From the NCBI GenBank assembly GCA_050954885.1, contig JBPBPI010000111.1, positions 1 through 51,343 of the forward strand: a DNA stretch of 51,343 nt. Reading direction: 5' to 3'. The notes beneath the pieces were generated by a model. It searched no databases and was not told where the DNA came from. It saw only the letters and a list, made by a program, of their open reading frames with translations. Positions 1 to 8,370 of this stretch are shown piece after piece (the first letter of the stretch is position 1; each line of letters opens with the position of its first letter). This DNA comes from JBPBPI01 sp050954885. Its GTDB lineage: Bacteria; Pseudomonadota; Alphaproteobacteria; Caedimonadales; Caedimonadaceae. The position numbers and the translations under genes are program-made.

Positions 1-93
1 AGACTCAGAAAGGACAGAGCCACCCCTTTAAACTTCTTACACAACCTAGATCATAATCTTGCCATTATGTAAAAACATAAACTCATTCAGCTA
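1..93. mobile_element. Terminal part of a TA-inserting mobile element (runs off left edge)
   Basis: The last ~23 bases (71-93, ending CATTCAGCTA) match the right end of the element at 49540-49641 at about 20 of 23 positions. They are followed by TA (94-95), and then the Sel1 reading frame begins. The element supplies the TGA stop of the truncated Sel1 gene. Plus-strand frame 1 is open from base 1 to a TAA at 70-72 and contains a KDRATPLNFL segment. This could be a transposase C-terminus, or chance in a non-coding MITE. I infer insertion by a TA-duplicating transposase (IS630/Tc1-like, or an IS5 subgroup). The left end is outside the window, so element size is unknown. Confidence 0.6.
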
Positions 94-634
94 TAACATC
101 TCCCTGCTCAGCTGCTTTTGAATACCATTCAAAAGCTTTTTCTATATTTCGTTCAACGCCCTCACCCTTGAGATAACAATTACCTAAAATATTTTGAGCT
201 CTAGCATCTCCCTGCTCAGCTGCCTTTGAATACCATTCAAAAGCTTTCTCCATATTTCGCTCAACGCCTTTACCCTTAGAGTAACAGTTAGCCAAATTAC
301 CTTGAGCCCTAAAATCTCCTTGCTCAGCCGCTTTTGAATACCATTCAAAGGCTTTCTCCATATTTCGCTCAACGCCTTCACCCTTAAAATAAGATCTAGC
401 TAAAATAAATTGAGACTCAACATCGCCCTGATTTGCTTTTTTTATGAGGACATCAATATTATTTTCTTCAGTTTTAATTTTTTTTGCTGTTAGAGAAGAT
501 TTTCCAGAAAATCCAGCATCTTCAAAGGACCTTTTACGATTATGATTTTCTGCGTCCGAACCAAAGGAAGAGCAGCAAAGAACACGTGTAATAAGCAATA
601 GAGAGAGTACGAATTTTAATTTACAAAAAAACAT
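83..634 (-). CDS. Exported Sel1-repeat protein, 3' end truncated by a mobile element
   Basis: An N-terminal hydrophobic segment (MFFCKLKFVLSLLL) looks like a Sec signal peptide. A basic stretch follows (RKR, then AKKIK), then Sel1/SLR repeats of 36 residues with the signature GVERNMEKAFEWYSKAAEQGD. Three are nearly identical and a fourth is cut. Sel1 repeats form helical solenoids that mediate protein-protein contacts, and are common in secreted virulence proteins of intracellular bacteria. I chose ATG 634 over TTG 649 because it starts the signal peptide directly. The frame ends in a TGA lying inside the mobile element at 1-93, so the native C-terminus is lost. The basic clusters resemble a bipartite nuclear localisation signal (see findings). 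Host target unknown. Confidence 0.8.
   Translation of the reverse strand: MFFCKLKFVLSLLLITRVLCCSSFGSDAENHNRKRSFEDAGFSGKSSLTAKKIKTEENNIDVLIKKANQGDVESQFILARSYFKGEGVERNMEKAFEWYSKAAEQGDFRAQGNLANCYSKGKGVERNMEKAFEWYSKAAEQGDARAQNILGNCYLKGEGVERNIEKAFEWYSKAAEQGDVIAE
97..412 (-). repeat. 108-bp tandem repeats encoding Sel1 units
   Basis: Three direct repeats with a 108-bp period (units near 104, 212 and 320) are almost identical at DNA level across the KAFEWYSKAAEQGD coding part. The in-frame period preserves the 36-residue Sel1 unit. Near identity points to recent unit duplication or gene conversion. Confidence 0.85.
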
Positions 635-836
635 GTTATTGAAACCCAAGAATTATTTATTAGAAATATAATTAAATCTTAAACTAATAATTCATTGTCT
701 TTTTGTCAAATATATTTTTTAAGCAAATTCTTAGGCATAATTTATCAATGGCTTATTCAATAATTTTCTCACTTGCTTGTGAAGTGTAATCTTAGACAAC
801 CTCAATTTTTAATACCTTTTGAAATATTACCTGTAT

Positions 837-1778
837 TCAAGATAATGTAACACCGATTTTGGCCTCAAGCTCGCGGGCTTCGCGGGCACTTAGGCCACTT
901 TCAGCCAGGGTAACTTTCTCTCCTTTAAGCAATTTTTGAACCACACTGAGGGCTGTGCGAGAAAGTTGCACGCTGTGGTGACGATGTTCCATGAAAGCCT
1001 CATAGGCAAAGGGCACCCAACGTTTGACTGTATCAATCATGACATCGGCATAGGCCCGAATTTCATATTGAGCATGGGGATCAGCACGCAATCTTAAAAA
1101 ATGAAACAGATTGTGCAAATCGGTTTTCCAATACCATTCTGTGTAATAATTGAGCGTGATATTCAAACGTGCCAACTCACGCGTCAGGCCTGAACGTGTG
1201 GGATCTAGGATTTCACCTTGTTCATTTTCATTCATCATTTCTTGATAGTGATCATAAACCCGTTCGGAATCTTCTTGTAAAATCTTTAACACCCGTTGCG
1301 CCTCATCCGGATTTAAAACTTGACCGCGTCCTTGACGATTTTGATCGGATTGAACGGCTAGATGCTCGGGAGCCGGTAGGTAATATTCTTTACTCAAGAC
1401 CGAATAGCGGGCTGAATATTCATTGACATTGGCGGTACGATGGCGAATCCACTGCCGGGCCACAAAGATGGGTAATTTGATATGATATTTAATTTCGCAC
1501 ATTTCAAAAGGTGTTGTGTGCCAATGACGCATTAAATAATGAATCAGTCCCCGATCTTGTTGTACATGTTTAGTCCCTTTGCCATAGGACACGCGTGCTG
1601 CTTGCACAATTGCCGCATCATCGCCCATATAATCGATCACCCGCACAAAGCCATGATCCAACACCGGCAAGGGTTTTGATAGTATTTCTTCAAGAGCTGG
1701 CGCTGTCGCGCGTTGGGTTGAAAATTGTTCTTCTTGGTCTTGATCGAACTCTTTGACTGAATTGGGTGACAACGACAT
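837..1778 (-). CDS. thyX: FAD-dependent thymidylate synthase ThyX
   Basis: Converts dUMP to dTMP using methylene-tetrahydrofolate, NADPH and FAD. The ThyX signature RHRxxxxNExSxRYS is present at residues 112-126 (RHRTANVNEYSARYS). The 313-residue length fits the alphaproteobacterial family. ATG 1778 follows a good Shine-Dalgarno (AAGGAGA). It lies 24 bp downstream of lysC on the same strand, so the two are probably co-transcribed. Thymidine kinase (17476-18084) offers a salvage route to the same product. No thyA is seen here. Confidence 0.96.
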   Translation of the reverse strand: MSLSPNSVKEFDQDQEEQFSTQRATAPALEEILSKPLPVLDHGFVRVIDYMGDDAAIVQAARVSYGKGTKHVQQDRGLIHYLMRHWHTTPFEMCEIKYHIKLPIFVARQWIRHRTANVNEYSARYSVLSKEYYLPAPEHLAVQSDQNRQGRGQVLNPDEAQRVLKILQEDSERVYDHYQEMMNENEQGEILDPTRSGLTRELARLNITLNYYTEWYWKTDLHNLFHFLRLRADPHAQYEIRAYADVMIDTVKRWVPFAYEAFMEHRHHSVQLSRTALSVVQKLLKGEKVTLAESGLSAREARELEAKIGVTLS

Positions 1779-1802
1779 TCTAAATCTCCTTAAAATGGGG
1801 GG

Positions 1803-3056
1803 TTAACTGACAGCATACATTTTAGGCTGGGCGGCGGCTGGTTTTTCCAACTGATACGCCGCGTGCAAAAGTCTAATGGTCAATTCTGCAAAATCTTGAT
1901 CCACTAAAATGCTGATTTTTATTTCTGACGTTGAGATACCCAAAATATCAATGCCGTGATGCGCCAAGGTCCTAAATAAAATACCGGTTAGATAAGAATG
2001 ATTCCGAAGGCCCACGCCGACCACGGATACTTTGGCCACCGCGCGGTTGATCAGAATTTCACCCTCTAAATACAACGGATCAAGATCTTTCAAAATTTGC
2101 TGAGTTTTGGGCAAATCATGATTGGGAATGGTGAAGGTTAAAGGTGTTGACGTCTCAGGACCTGTATGACTTTGGACAATCATATCCATATGAATGGCAT
2201 GATCTGTCAATGCCCCTAAAATTTGTGCCAGTGCTTGGGGTTCCGCATGTCGCGGCGTCAAGGTTATTTTGGCTTCATTGGATGTACAGGTCACCCCATG
2301 AATCAGTGCTTTTTCAATCATCCTATCCTCATGCATAATTTCTGTTCCTGTGCTTTCCTCAAAACTTGAAAACACACGCAATGGTATATTATAAACCATG
2401 GCAAGCTCCACGGCCCGGTGCTGTAACACTTTAGAACCTTGAGAGGCTAACTCAAGCATTTCTTCGTAACTTACGCAATCTAATTTACGGGCTTGAGGCA
2501 CAATACGGGGATCAGCCGTAAAAATGCCGGAGACATCTTTATAAAGATCACATCGCTCTGCACTCAAAGCTGCCGCCAGTGCCACCGCCGTAATATCCGA
2601 TCCCCCTCGTCCAAAGGTAGTAATCCGATTTGTGGTTGATCGTCCTTGAAAGCCAGCCACAATTGGCACGCGACCTTGATCGAGATCATTTTTTAAACAA
2701 TCTGTTGAAATTTCTTCAATCATGGCTTTGCTGTAATCATCGTTGGTTTGAATCGGTAACTGCCACCCTTGATAGGACCTTGCGTCAATTTGGAAATTTT
2801 GCAACGCCAATGCCAAAAGGCCTGAGGTAATTTGCTCCCCTGCCGAGACCACGACATCGTATTCAGTTAATTGAGGATTTGGGGTTGCCGCTTGGACATA
2901 AGATACCAATTGATTGGTCACCCCTGCCATGGCTGAGACCACCGCAACCACTTGATGTCCGCGTTTATGCTCGTGGGCAATGCGCCTTGCCGCATTTTGG
3001 ATATGCTCGACATCAGCCACCGATGTGCCACCAAATTTTTGAACAATAAGGGCCAT
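1803..3056 (-). CDS. lysC: Aspartate kinase
   Basis: Phosphorylates L-aspartate, the first step to lysine/diaminopimelate, threonine and methionine. The N-terminal nucleotide-binding motif VQKFGGTSV is at residues 5-13 and the kinase domain runs to about 240. Two ACT domains follow (about 265-400, e.g. VSVVGVGLRNHS), typical of feedback-inhibited enzymes. The 417 residues match the monofunctional class. Start ATG 3056 has only a weak ribosome site. First gene of a probable lysC-thyX operon. In a reduced genome its likely key role is DAP supply for peptidoglycan. Confidence 0.95.
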   Translation of the reverse strand: MALIVQKFGGTSVADVEHIQNAARRIAHEHKRGHQVVAVVSAMAGVTNQLVSYVQAATPNPQLTEYDVVVSAGEQITSGLLALALQNFQIDARSYQGWQLPIQTNDDYSKAMIEEISTDCLKNDLDQGRVPIVAGFQGRSTTNRITTFGRGGSDITAVALAAALSAERCDLYKDVSGIFTADPRIVPQARKLDCVSYEEMLELASQGSKVLQHRAVELAMVYNIPLRVFSSFEESTGTEIMHEDRMIEKALIHGVTCTSNEAKITLTPRHAEPQALAQILGALTDHAIHMDMIVQSHTGPETSTPLTFTIPNHDLPKTQQILKDLDPLYLEGEILINRAVAKVSVVGVGLRNHSYLTGILFRTLAHHGIDILGISTSEIKISILVDQDFAELTIRLLHAAYQLEKPAAAQPKMYAVS

Positions 3057-3176
3057 GAGAATCCATATTTGTTTTGATTATTGCATTCATACGCTGTTCC
3101 CCCTATGGCAGCAAGGGTATATGATCAGAGTCTAGAGATAAAAAGAAATAATAATGATAACTTAAATATCTATTAT

Positions 3177-3194
3177 CTTGATTATAGTATCAAG
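3177..3194. promoter_or_regulatory. Palindromic operator candidate upstream of hicAB
   Basis: A perfect inverted repeat, CTTGAT-TATAGT-ATCAAG, lies 17 bp before the hicA ATG. The 6-bp spacer TATAGT (3183-3188) itself resembles a -10 box. A repressor bound here, most simply HicB alone or as HicAB, would block the promoter. The palindrome is seen directly. Its role is inferred from autoregulation in HicAB systems. Confidence 0.5.
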
Positions 3195-3211
3195 TATTGG
3201 TATCATTAAAA

Positions 3212-3460
3212 ATGACAAACAAACATGATCTAACTCTAAAGCGTCTCTTTTCAGATCCTGTCCAAGCAAGTATTTTATGGCGTGATATTGAAACAATGTT
3301 AAGTTCAATAGGGGCACAAATAAGCGAACGAAAAGGATCAAGAATTTGTATCTCTTTAAATGGTGTTGATGCCGTATTTCATCGTCCCCATCCCCGCAAA
3401 GAAACTGATAAAGGGGCTGTTAAATCTATGAGACGTTTTTTAAAAGAAGCAGGAATTTAA
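3212..3460 (+). CDS. hicA: HicA-family toxin
   Basis: A small basic protein of about 82 residues. The C-terminal half (GSRICISLNGVDAVFHRPHP, then a basic helix ending RRFLKEAGI) matches the HicA dsRBD-like mRNA interferase family. The likely catalytic His is in FHRPHP. HicA toxins cleave mRNA and are neutralised by HicB. ATG 3212 is preferred to an upstream TTG at 3197, though neither has a clear Shine-Dalgarno. hicB follows after 2 bp, the usual toxin-antitoxin order. Confidence 0.88.
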   Translation: MTNKHDLTLKRLFSDPVQASILWRDIETMLSSIGAQISERKGSRICISLNGVDAVFHRPHPRKETDKGAVKSMRRFLKEAGI

Positions 3461-3462
3461 TC

Positions 3463-3816
3463 ATGATGGAATATAAAAATTATGTGGGACATGTCACCTT
3501 CGATGATGATGCTGATTTTTTTCATGGCGAAGTTATCAACACACGTGATGTCATCACTTTTCAAGGCCAAAGTGTAAAAGAAATTCGCCAAGCCTTTCAA
3601 GAATCGGTTGATGAGTATTTGGCCTGGTGTGAAGAAAGAGGAAAAATTCCTGACAAGCCTTTTTCCGGAAAATTAATGATTCGAATTGATCCTTCATTGC
3701 ACCGGTCGATGTTTTTTTCAGCCAAACAAGAGGGCGTAAGTTTAAATAAATGGATTGAAGAACATCTTCGTTTATCGATGCCAAACAGTTCAGAACAATT
3801 TATACATCTTCAATAA
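3463..3816 (+). CDS. hicB: HicB-family antitoxin
   Basis: 117 residues. The N-terminal partial RNase H-like fold (YVGHVTFDDDADFFHGEV, then FQGQSVKEIRQAFQESVDEYL) is typical of HicB. A C-terminal ribbon-helix-helix domain follows (KLMIRIDPSLHRSMFFSAKQ, then GVSLNKWIEEHL). It should neutralise HicA and repress the operon through the RHH domain. It starts 2 bp after hicA with an AGGA-type site inside the end of hicA, implying translational coupling. Both partners look intact. Confidence 0.92.
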   Translation: MMEYKNYVGHVTFDDDADFFHGEVINTRDVITFQGQSVKEIRQAFQESVDEYLAWCEERGKIPDKPFSGKLMIRIDPSLHRSMFFSAKQEGVSLNKWIEEHLRLSMPNSSEQFIHLQ

Positions 3817-3849
3817 TGAAAATGTATAATCCACCAAGGAACATTTGAA

Positions 3850-4602
3850 ATGCCAGCCTCATCGGCCTCGACCCTTGATCCCCAGGAAGTTGAAAATTTT
3901 GAAGCCATGGCGCATGATTGGTGGCAGCCCGATGGTGCCTTTAAAGCTTTGCATCTCTTGAATCTGCCGCGCCTGCAATTCATCCGTCAGCAAATAACGC
4001 GCAGTCACACTTTAAATATGGCAAATCCTTTAAAACCTTATGAAGGATTGAAGATGATCGATATCGGCTGTGGCGGCGGTATTTTAACGGAACCTTTGGC
4101 ACGATCTGGCGCCGATATCACAGGCATTGATGCGGGATATCAAACCATAGAGGCCGCCCGCACTCATGCAGCCCTTCAAAATCTTACCATCGATTACCGT
4201 CAATCGACCGCGGAAGAGTGTGCCGCGCGTAGCACACAATACGACGTGGTCATTGCCATGGAAGTGGTGGAACACGTGGCTGATGTTTCAAGTTTTATTG
4301 AGGCTTTATCACAGCTGGCCAAACCTAACGGCCTTGTCATTCTCAGCACCCTCAATCGTACTTTTAAGTCTTACGGCATGGCTATTTTGGGGGCTGAATA
4401 TATTCTAAGAATGATTCCACGCGGCACCCACGATTGGCATAAGTTTTTAACGCCCGCTGAACTTGCACGTCATGGCCGGTCTGCAGGTCTTGCTTTGCAA
4501 GATGTCCAAGGCATTCGGTTTCGTCCTTTGACATACGATTTTGTTTTGCATGCTGATTTGGATGTAAATTATTTATTATGCGCGCAAAAAATATTGGCCT
4601 AG
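3850..4602 (+). CDS. ubiG: Ubiquinone biosynthesis O-methyltransferase UbiG
   Basis: SAM-dependent O-methyltransferase acting twice in ubiquinone synthesis. The SAM motif I MIDIGCGGGILTEPLA is at about residues 73-88, with the acidic residue after strand 2 in ITGIDA. The N-terminal FEAMAHDWWQPDGAFKALH and C-terminal GTHDWHKFLTPAEL are UbiG-specific. 250 residues, normal length. ATG 3850 follows AAGGAAC. It implies a quinone-dependent respiratory chain. Its 3' end converges on the GNAT gene at 4613. Confidence 0.96.
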   Translation: MPASSASTLDPQEVENFEAMAHDWWQPDGAFKALHLLNLPRLQFIRQQITRSHTLNMANPLKPYEGLKMIDIGCGGGILTEPLARSGADITGIDAGYQTIEAARTHAALQNLTIDYRQSTAEECAARSTQYDVVIAMEVVEHVADVSSFIEALSQLAKPNGLVILSTLNRTFKSYGMAILGAEYILRMIPRGTHDWHKFLTPAELARHGRSAGLALQDVQGIRFRPLTYDFVLHADLDVNYLLCAQKILA

Positions 4603-4612
4603 ATGTTTGATT

Positions 4613-5149
4613 TTAAATATTATATTCTAACCGATACGTTAAATTTTCTTTAGCTTCAAGTTTTTCTGAAAAAGAGTCTTTAATTTGAAAATCATTTTTC
4701 TGCCAAAAAGTTAAAGCTCTTTTATTTTGGGATTGAACGCCTAATCGTAATTTTTGAAAGCCTTGGTCTTTTGACCAGTTTATAATGTTTTTCATTAACA
4801 ATGAGCCAAAACCTGACGATCTTTTTTGAGGAATCACAAGGAAATATCCAATAGTTATAAAGTCATCAAAAGGAAAATTTTTAATAAGATCAATGAAAGC
4901 TATCAATTCTTGATCTTTAAAAAACCCCAAACAAATTTTGTCTTTTTCAATATCTTTTGAGGGGGGACATGCGGTCAAAATACCTTGAGCATTTCCTTTG
5001 ATGCCTTCACATAATAAAAAAAAATCATCAAAATGAGAGATAAAATTTTCTAACGCTTTAACATTTGATTGATCAACTTTTTTTACAAATAGTTGATCAA
5101 ATAAAAAGTTATTTTCTAATTTGGTTTGAAGATTTTCGATATGCCACAT
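4613..5149 (-). CDS. GNAT-family N-acetyltransferase
   Basis: 178 residues with a C-terminal GNAT domain. The acetyl-CoA-binding motif A is IGYFLVIPQKRSSGFGSLLM (R/Q-x-x-G-x-G/A type, about residues 117-136), followed by LRLGVQSQNKRALTFWQKNDF. There is no signal peptide, so it should be cytoplasmic. Substrate unknown. It converges with ubiG (10 bp between stop codons) and is AT-rich like the accessory block beyond it. Confidence 0.8.
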   Translation of the reverse strand: MWHIENLQTKLENNFLFDQLFVKKVDQSNVKALENFISHFDDFFLLCEGIKGNAQGILTACPPSKDIEKDKICLGFFKDQELIAFIDLIKNFPFDDFITIGYFLVIPQKRSSGFGSLLMKNIINWSKDQGFQKLRLGVQSQNKRALTFWQKNDFQIKDSFSEKLEAKENLTYRLEYNI

Positions 5150-5209
5150 AAATTTTTAAAAAACTTGCTATATTTTAAATTGCTAATACCGAAATATAAT
5201 AATACCTAA

Positions 5210-5779
5210 TTATTGAGAAATAGTTGAATATTGAATCAATTTTGATTTGGCTTTTTCAACTTGCTGATATCCAAAATCGGTATCAGATAAAATATCGAGA
5301 ATGTTTTTTGCTTCTTGAGTTGGATTGCCATGATCAAAGGATAAAAGCTCAACTGTACAACATTGAATCCGATTGCCAGGCAAAGGATTTTTTAACCAAG
5401 TCGCTGCTTTAATGACTTCTAGATTTTGAGATTTGTTCATAATTTCTAAAGCTTTAGCAATAGATGAATTTATAGATAATTCTTCTGCGTCAATTTGTTT
5501 ACCTAATTGAATAACTTTTTTTAATTGGTCAGGCGCATTGCGTTGCGTCTTTAAATAATCTGCCACACATTTATTAGATGTCCCCAAATCAAGTAGAGAT
5601 TTGGCTGAGGTGGGATCTTTATCTAAATTAACTTTTTTATAAAGAGCCTTAGCTTGATCTATGATAACTTGTTGATGATGACGCGCGATTTCATCATCAG
5701 GATTATGACTTGCTACAACACATAAATTATGTGACAAAAATGCTATTAAAATAAAAAACATATTTTTAAAAATTGTCAT
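5210..5779 (-). CDS. Exported hypothetical protein
   Basis: No family recognised. From ATG 5779 the protein opens with a signal peptide (MTIFKNMFFILIAFLSHNLC, cleavage plausible near VVASH). A mature helical region of about 165 residues follows, containing Cys residues (a CC pair near the C-terminus). An upstream in-frame ATG at 5806 would add 9 lysine-rich residues. The AAGAAG before 5779 favours the shorter form. Belongs to the set of orphan exported proteins in this region. Confidence 0.65.
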   Translation of the reverse strand: MTIFKNMFFILIAFLSHNLCVVASHNPDDEIARHHQQVIIDQAKALYKKVNLDKDPTSAKSLLDLGTSNKCVADYLKTQRNAPDQLKKVIQLGKQIDAEELSINSSIAKALEIMNKSQNLEVIKAATWLKNPLPGNRIQCCTVELLSFDHGNPTQEAKNILDILSDTDFGYQQVEKAKSKLIQYSTISQ

Positions 5780-5941
5780 ATTTTTCTTCTTTACAGTAGC
5801 TTGCATACTTTTTATTTATATATAGTTATATTTTTGAAGTCTAGATCATTGTCATTTTTTTAAAACTTAAATCTGACAAACTCTTTTAAATAATTTAAAT
5901 TAAAATATAATTTTTATTTAGTATTTAAAAGAAGTGGTGAA

Positions 5942-6688
5942 ATGTTTTCCTTAAAATCGTTTTTTATCTTTGGTATCTTTTTCGGCATTATTTCAATTCA
6001 ACCGGTTTATAATTCTGAAATCACTTATGGCACTTACCAATTTTCTGATGATTGTATGCGTTGCTTGAATGAGGATTCTTTTGCCAAACAAAAGACGATT
6101 CAAGAGCAAGAAAACGCATGCTTGCAACAAGAATTACAAAAAATTCAAGAGAAATTTGTAATCACTTTAGATTTCGTCCTTTATTCCATGAATATCTATT
6201 CAAAAAATAGTGACATCGATGAAGATATTAAAAAAGTATGGCAAAAACGTATATCGTATCTTAAAAAAAGCTCTGCTGATTTTTTAACATTTGTTGAAAA
6301 ATTTTGTGATGATAACCGCAGGCTCCATGGTGTCAGAAATTCTAATATAATTTATTATTATGAGATGATTGATTTGATAAATACGCGCCTTCATCATCTG
6401 CAAAACGACGACCTGAATATTTTTTCATCTTTGACGCACACGCAACTTGATGATTTATTGACAGCCATCCTGGATGGTATTTTAACGTCGTCTAAAGATC
6501 ATCTAAAACTTACTCATCAAGAAGATCAAAAAATTGATATTTTTTTGAAACTTTCTAAATTTTTAAGTCGGCCAGAATCCCGCGATGCTATATCAACGGA
6601 TTTGTTAAATCGTTTAAAAAAGTTGCATACACAAGAAAATAATCTTGTTGCCTTGGCGCTTTATAATAAGATAAAATCTTATTTTTAA
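5942..6688 (+). CDS. Exported hypothetical helical protein
   Basis: 248 residues, no family recognised. A hydrophobic N-terminus (MFSLKSFFIFGIFFGIISIQ) looks like a signal peptide. The mature part is rich in charged, Gln and Leu residues and is probably all-helical (e.g. QEQENACLQQELQKIQEKF). Cys pairs occur early in the mature region. The start has a usable site (AAAAGAAGTGGTGAA). The LRR protein at 6752 lies 63 bp downstream on the same strand and may share transcription. Confidence 0.65.
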   Translation: MFSLKSFFIFGIFFGIISIQPVYNSEITYGTYQFSDDCMRCLNEDSFAKQKTIQEQENACLQQELQKIQEKFVITLDFVLYSMNIYSKNSDIDEDIKKVWQKRISYLKKSSADFLTFVEKFCDDNRRLHGVRNSNIIYYYEMIDLINTRLHHLQNDDLNIFSSLTHTQLDDLLTAILDGILTSSKDHLKLTHQEDQKIDIFLKLSKFLSRPESRDAISTDLLNRLKKLHTQENNLVALALYNKIKSYF

Positions 6689-6751
6689 AAATATTATTCA
6701 TACTTTTTAAACTAAATTTTTATACATTCAAATAAAAAGGAAAGTATAAAA

Positions 6752-7564
6752 ATGATAAAAGAAATAATTCAAAAAAATATTAAAGTAATAATTTTATTTA
6801 TGACCTATACTGGATTCAGCAATCCAGAAAATAAAGATGATATTTTTAACTCGACACAAATAATTATCCATCAACCTTTGGAAAAAGAGGCCTTTGATGC
6901 AAAAATACAACCTTTATATTTTGAAGACAACAAAGTTGAAAAAGTTAACATCCAAGGATCCCCTCTGCTAACATCCAGCCAATCCAATTTTGATTTTCTA
7001 CAGTATCTTCCCTATGACACATCGTTAAAATCACTCACCTTAAAAAATTGCGGCCTGACACATAAAGAGGCCAATTATATTTGGGAAGCCTTAAGGTACA
7101 ATAATCTTTCTTTAGAAACACTAGACCTTTCTCAAAATCCATTGACACAACAAGATGCCTCAGGATCTTATAACATTTTAGGAGAATCTTTTGGCCCTGT
7201 GATTCAAAAAACAGAGACCTTGCGTGAACTTTACTTAAACGATCTTAATTTAAAAGATTGGCGCGTTAATAGCATTTCGGCGGCATTTACGGTCAATACA
7301 ACGATTTCAATTCTCAGTTTAAAATCGGGAAAAATTGATGATCTTGGTGCTATGCAACTTAGTAAAATGATCATGGCTAATCGGACACTTCAACAATTGG
7401 ATCTGTCTAACAACAACATTACAAAAAGTGGCCTGAAACAATTAATGTCTAGTCTCAAAGGCAATACAAAATTGAAAGAGATCAATTTGAAAGGCAATCC
7501 TATCACCAAAAATGATTTGTATTCGCTGGGCTTTCCTTCAAAAAATAGCGTATTTATATTTTAA
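6752..7564 (+). CDS. Exported leucine-rich-repeat protein (RI-like)
   Basis: 270 residues. A hydrophobic N-terminus (about residues 10-22) is consistent with a signal peptide. LRR units of the ribonuclease-inhibitor type cover about residues 85-265: LKSLTLKNCGLTHKEA, LETLDLSQNPLT, LRELYLNDLNL, LQQLDLSNNNITKSGLKQL, LKEINLKGNPIT. The 28-residue-type spacing with LxxLxLxxNxIT is like eukaryotic NLR/RI proteins. Such repeats usually bind proteins, so a host-directed role is plausible but unproven. SD AAAGGAAAG precedes ATG 6752. A strong hairpin terminator follows. Confidence 0.78.
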   Translation: MIKEIIQKNIKVIILFMTYTGFSNPENKDDIFNSTQIIIHQPLEKEAFDAKIQPLYFEDNKVEKVNIQGSPLLTSSQSNFDFLQYLPYDTSLKSLTLKNCGLTHKEANYIWEALRYNNLSLETLDLSQNPLTQQDASGSYNILGESFGPVIQKTETLRELYLNDLNLKDWRVNSISAAFTVNTTISILSLKSGKIDDLGAMQLSKMIMANRTLQQLDLSNNNITKSGLKQLMSSLKGNTKLKEINLKGNPITKNDLYSLGFPSKNSVFIF

Positions 7565-7575
7565 AATATTTAAAC

Positions 7576-7609
7576 AATAATCTTCTCTAAAAAAATAGAG
7601 AAGATTATT
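7576..7609. terminator. Bidirectional hairpin terminator
   Basis: A perfect 14-bp stem (7576-7589 with 7596-7609) encloses an A6 loop, between the stop codons of two converging genes (7564 and 7618). The flanks are A/T-rich rather than clean T-tracts. It can serve both strands. Confidence 0.75.
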
Positions 7610-7617
7610 AATATTTA

Positions 7618-8358
7618 TTATATATGTTGTATATTTAAAAGAAAATTAGAATTTTTTTTATTTAAATACTTATTACTACCGGGGATATCTTCAGCAAACA
7701 ACTGTACATTAAAACGATAAAAATCTGTATCAATTTTAAAAATGGCAATTTTATATAACGCTTTTGCATACATAGGAATATTGGCAAGGTTGTTACATTT
7801 TAAATGCGTAAAAAGAGTATCCGTTGCATGAGGACACAAATGTGTAAAGACAGAATCCTCACAATCTGTTTGATCAAAAGAAAGATTTATATTTTTTTCA
7901 CTTTCTTGATATGTACAATGCAAAAATTTAAATTTCAAATTTTGGTATAAGGTAGAACTAATTTTAATGTCGACTTCAGATTTAGCGTTTTCTAAGAAAC
8001 ACATAATTGAAAGTATAATTTGATTTTCTGAAAAGCTATAAGAACCTAAGGGAGATACTGCATTATTTCTAAAGTTTAGAAACTTATCATTTACATTCAT
8101 ATCAAACAAATGAGTCGAGAATAAATTATTAATAATAAATTTTTTTAAATTTTTTATTTTTTCATACTCTTCATCATTTTGATGAATTAATTGAAGATTT
8201 GATGGATGAGCATGGACAATGTCTGTTTCATTTTTTATATGAGAATGATTTGTTTTATCTAAATTTTCATTTTCTGGAGACAACGAAGCCTTTAAAATTC
8301 CAAAACTAACGGATAAACATATTGCGATTACAGCGGCAATAAAATTATTTTTCTTCAT
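7618..8358 (-). CDS. Exported hypothetical protein
   Basis: No family recognised. From ATG 8358 the protein begins with a classic signal peptide (MKKNNFIAAVIAICLSVSFG, cleavage near LKA). An Asn/His/Asp-rich linker and a mixed domain of about 170 residues follow, with several Cys (CTYQE, DCED, CPHA, CNN). An in-frame ATG at 8370 adds four residues. The AAAGAAAG site favours 8358. AT-rich like its neighbours. Confidence 0.62.
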   Translation of the reverse strand: MKKNNFIAAVIAICLSVSFGILKASLSPENENLDKTNHSHIKNETDIVHAHPSNLQLIHQNDEEYEKIKNLKKFIINNLFSTHLFDMNVNDKFLNFRNNAVSPLGSYSFSENQIILSIMCFLENAKSEVDIKISSTLYQNLKFKFLHCTYQESEKNINLSFDQTDCEDSVFTHLCPHATDTLFTHLKCNNLANIPMYAKALYKIAIFKIDTDFYRFNVQLFAEDIPGSNKYLNKKNSNFLLNIQHI

Positions 8359-8370
8359 GCTTTCTTTCAT

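Noticed and set aside
5219..5245. TAGTTGAATATTG resembles the left end of the MITE
   Set aside because: Only the first ~9 bases match. The adjoining TTATGTTTTG core and any second end are missing, and it lies at the 3' end of an intact-looking coding sequence.
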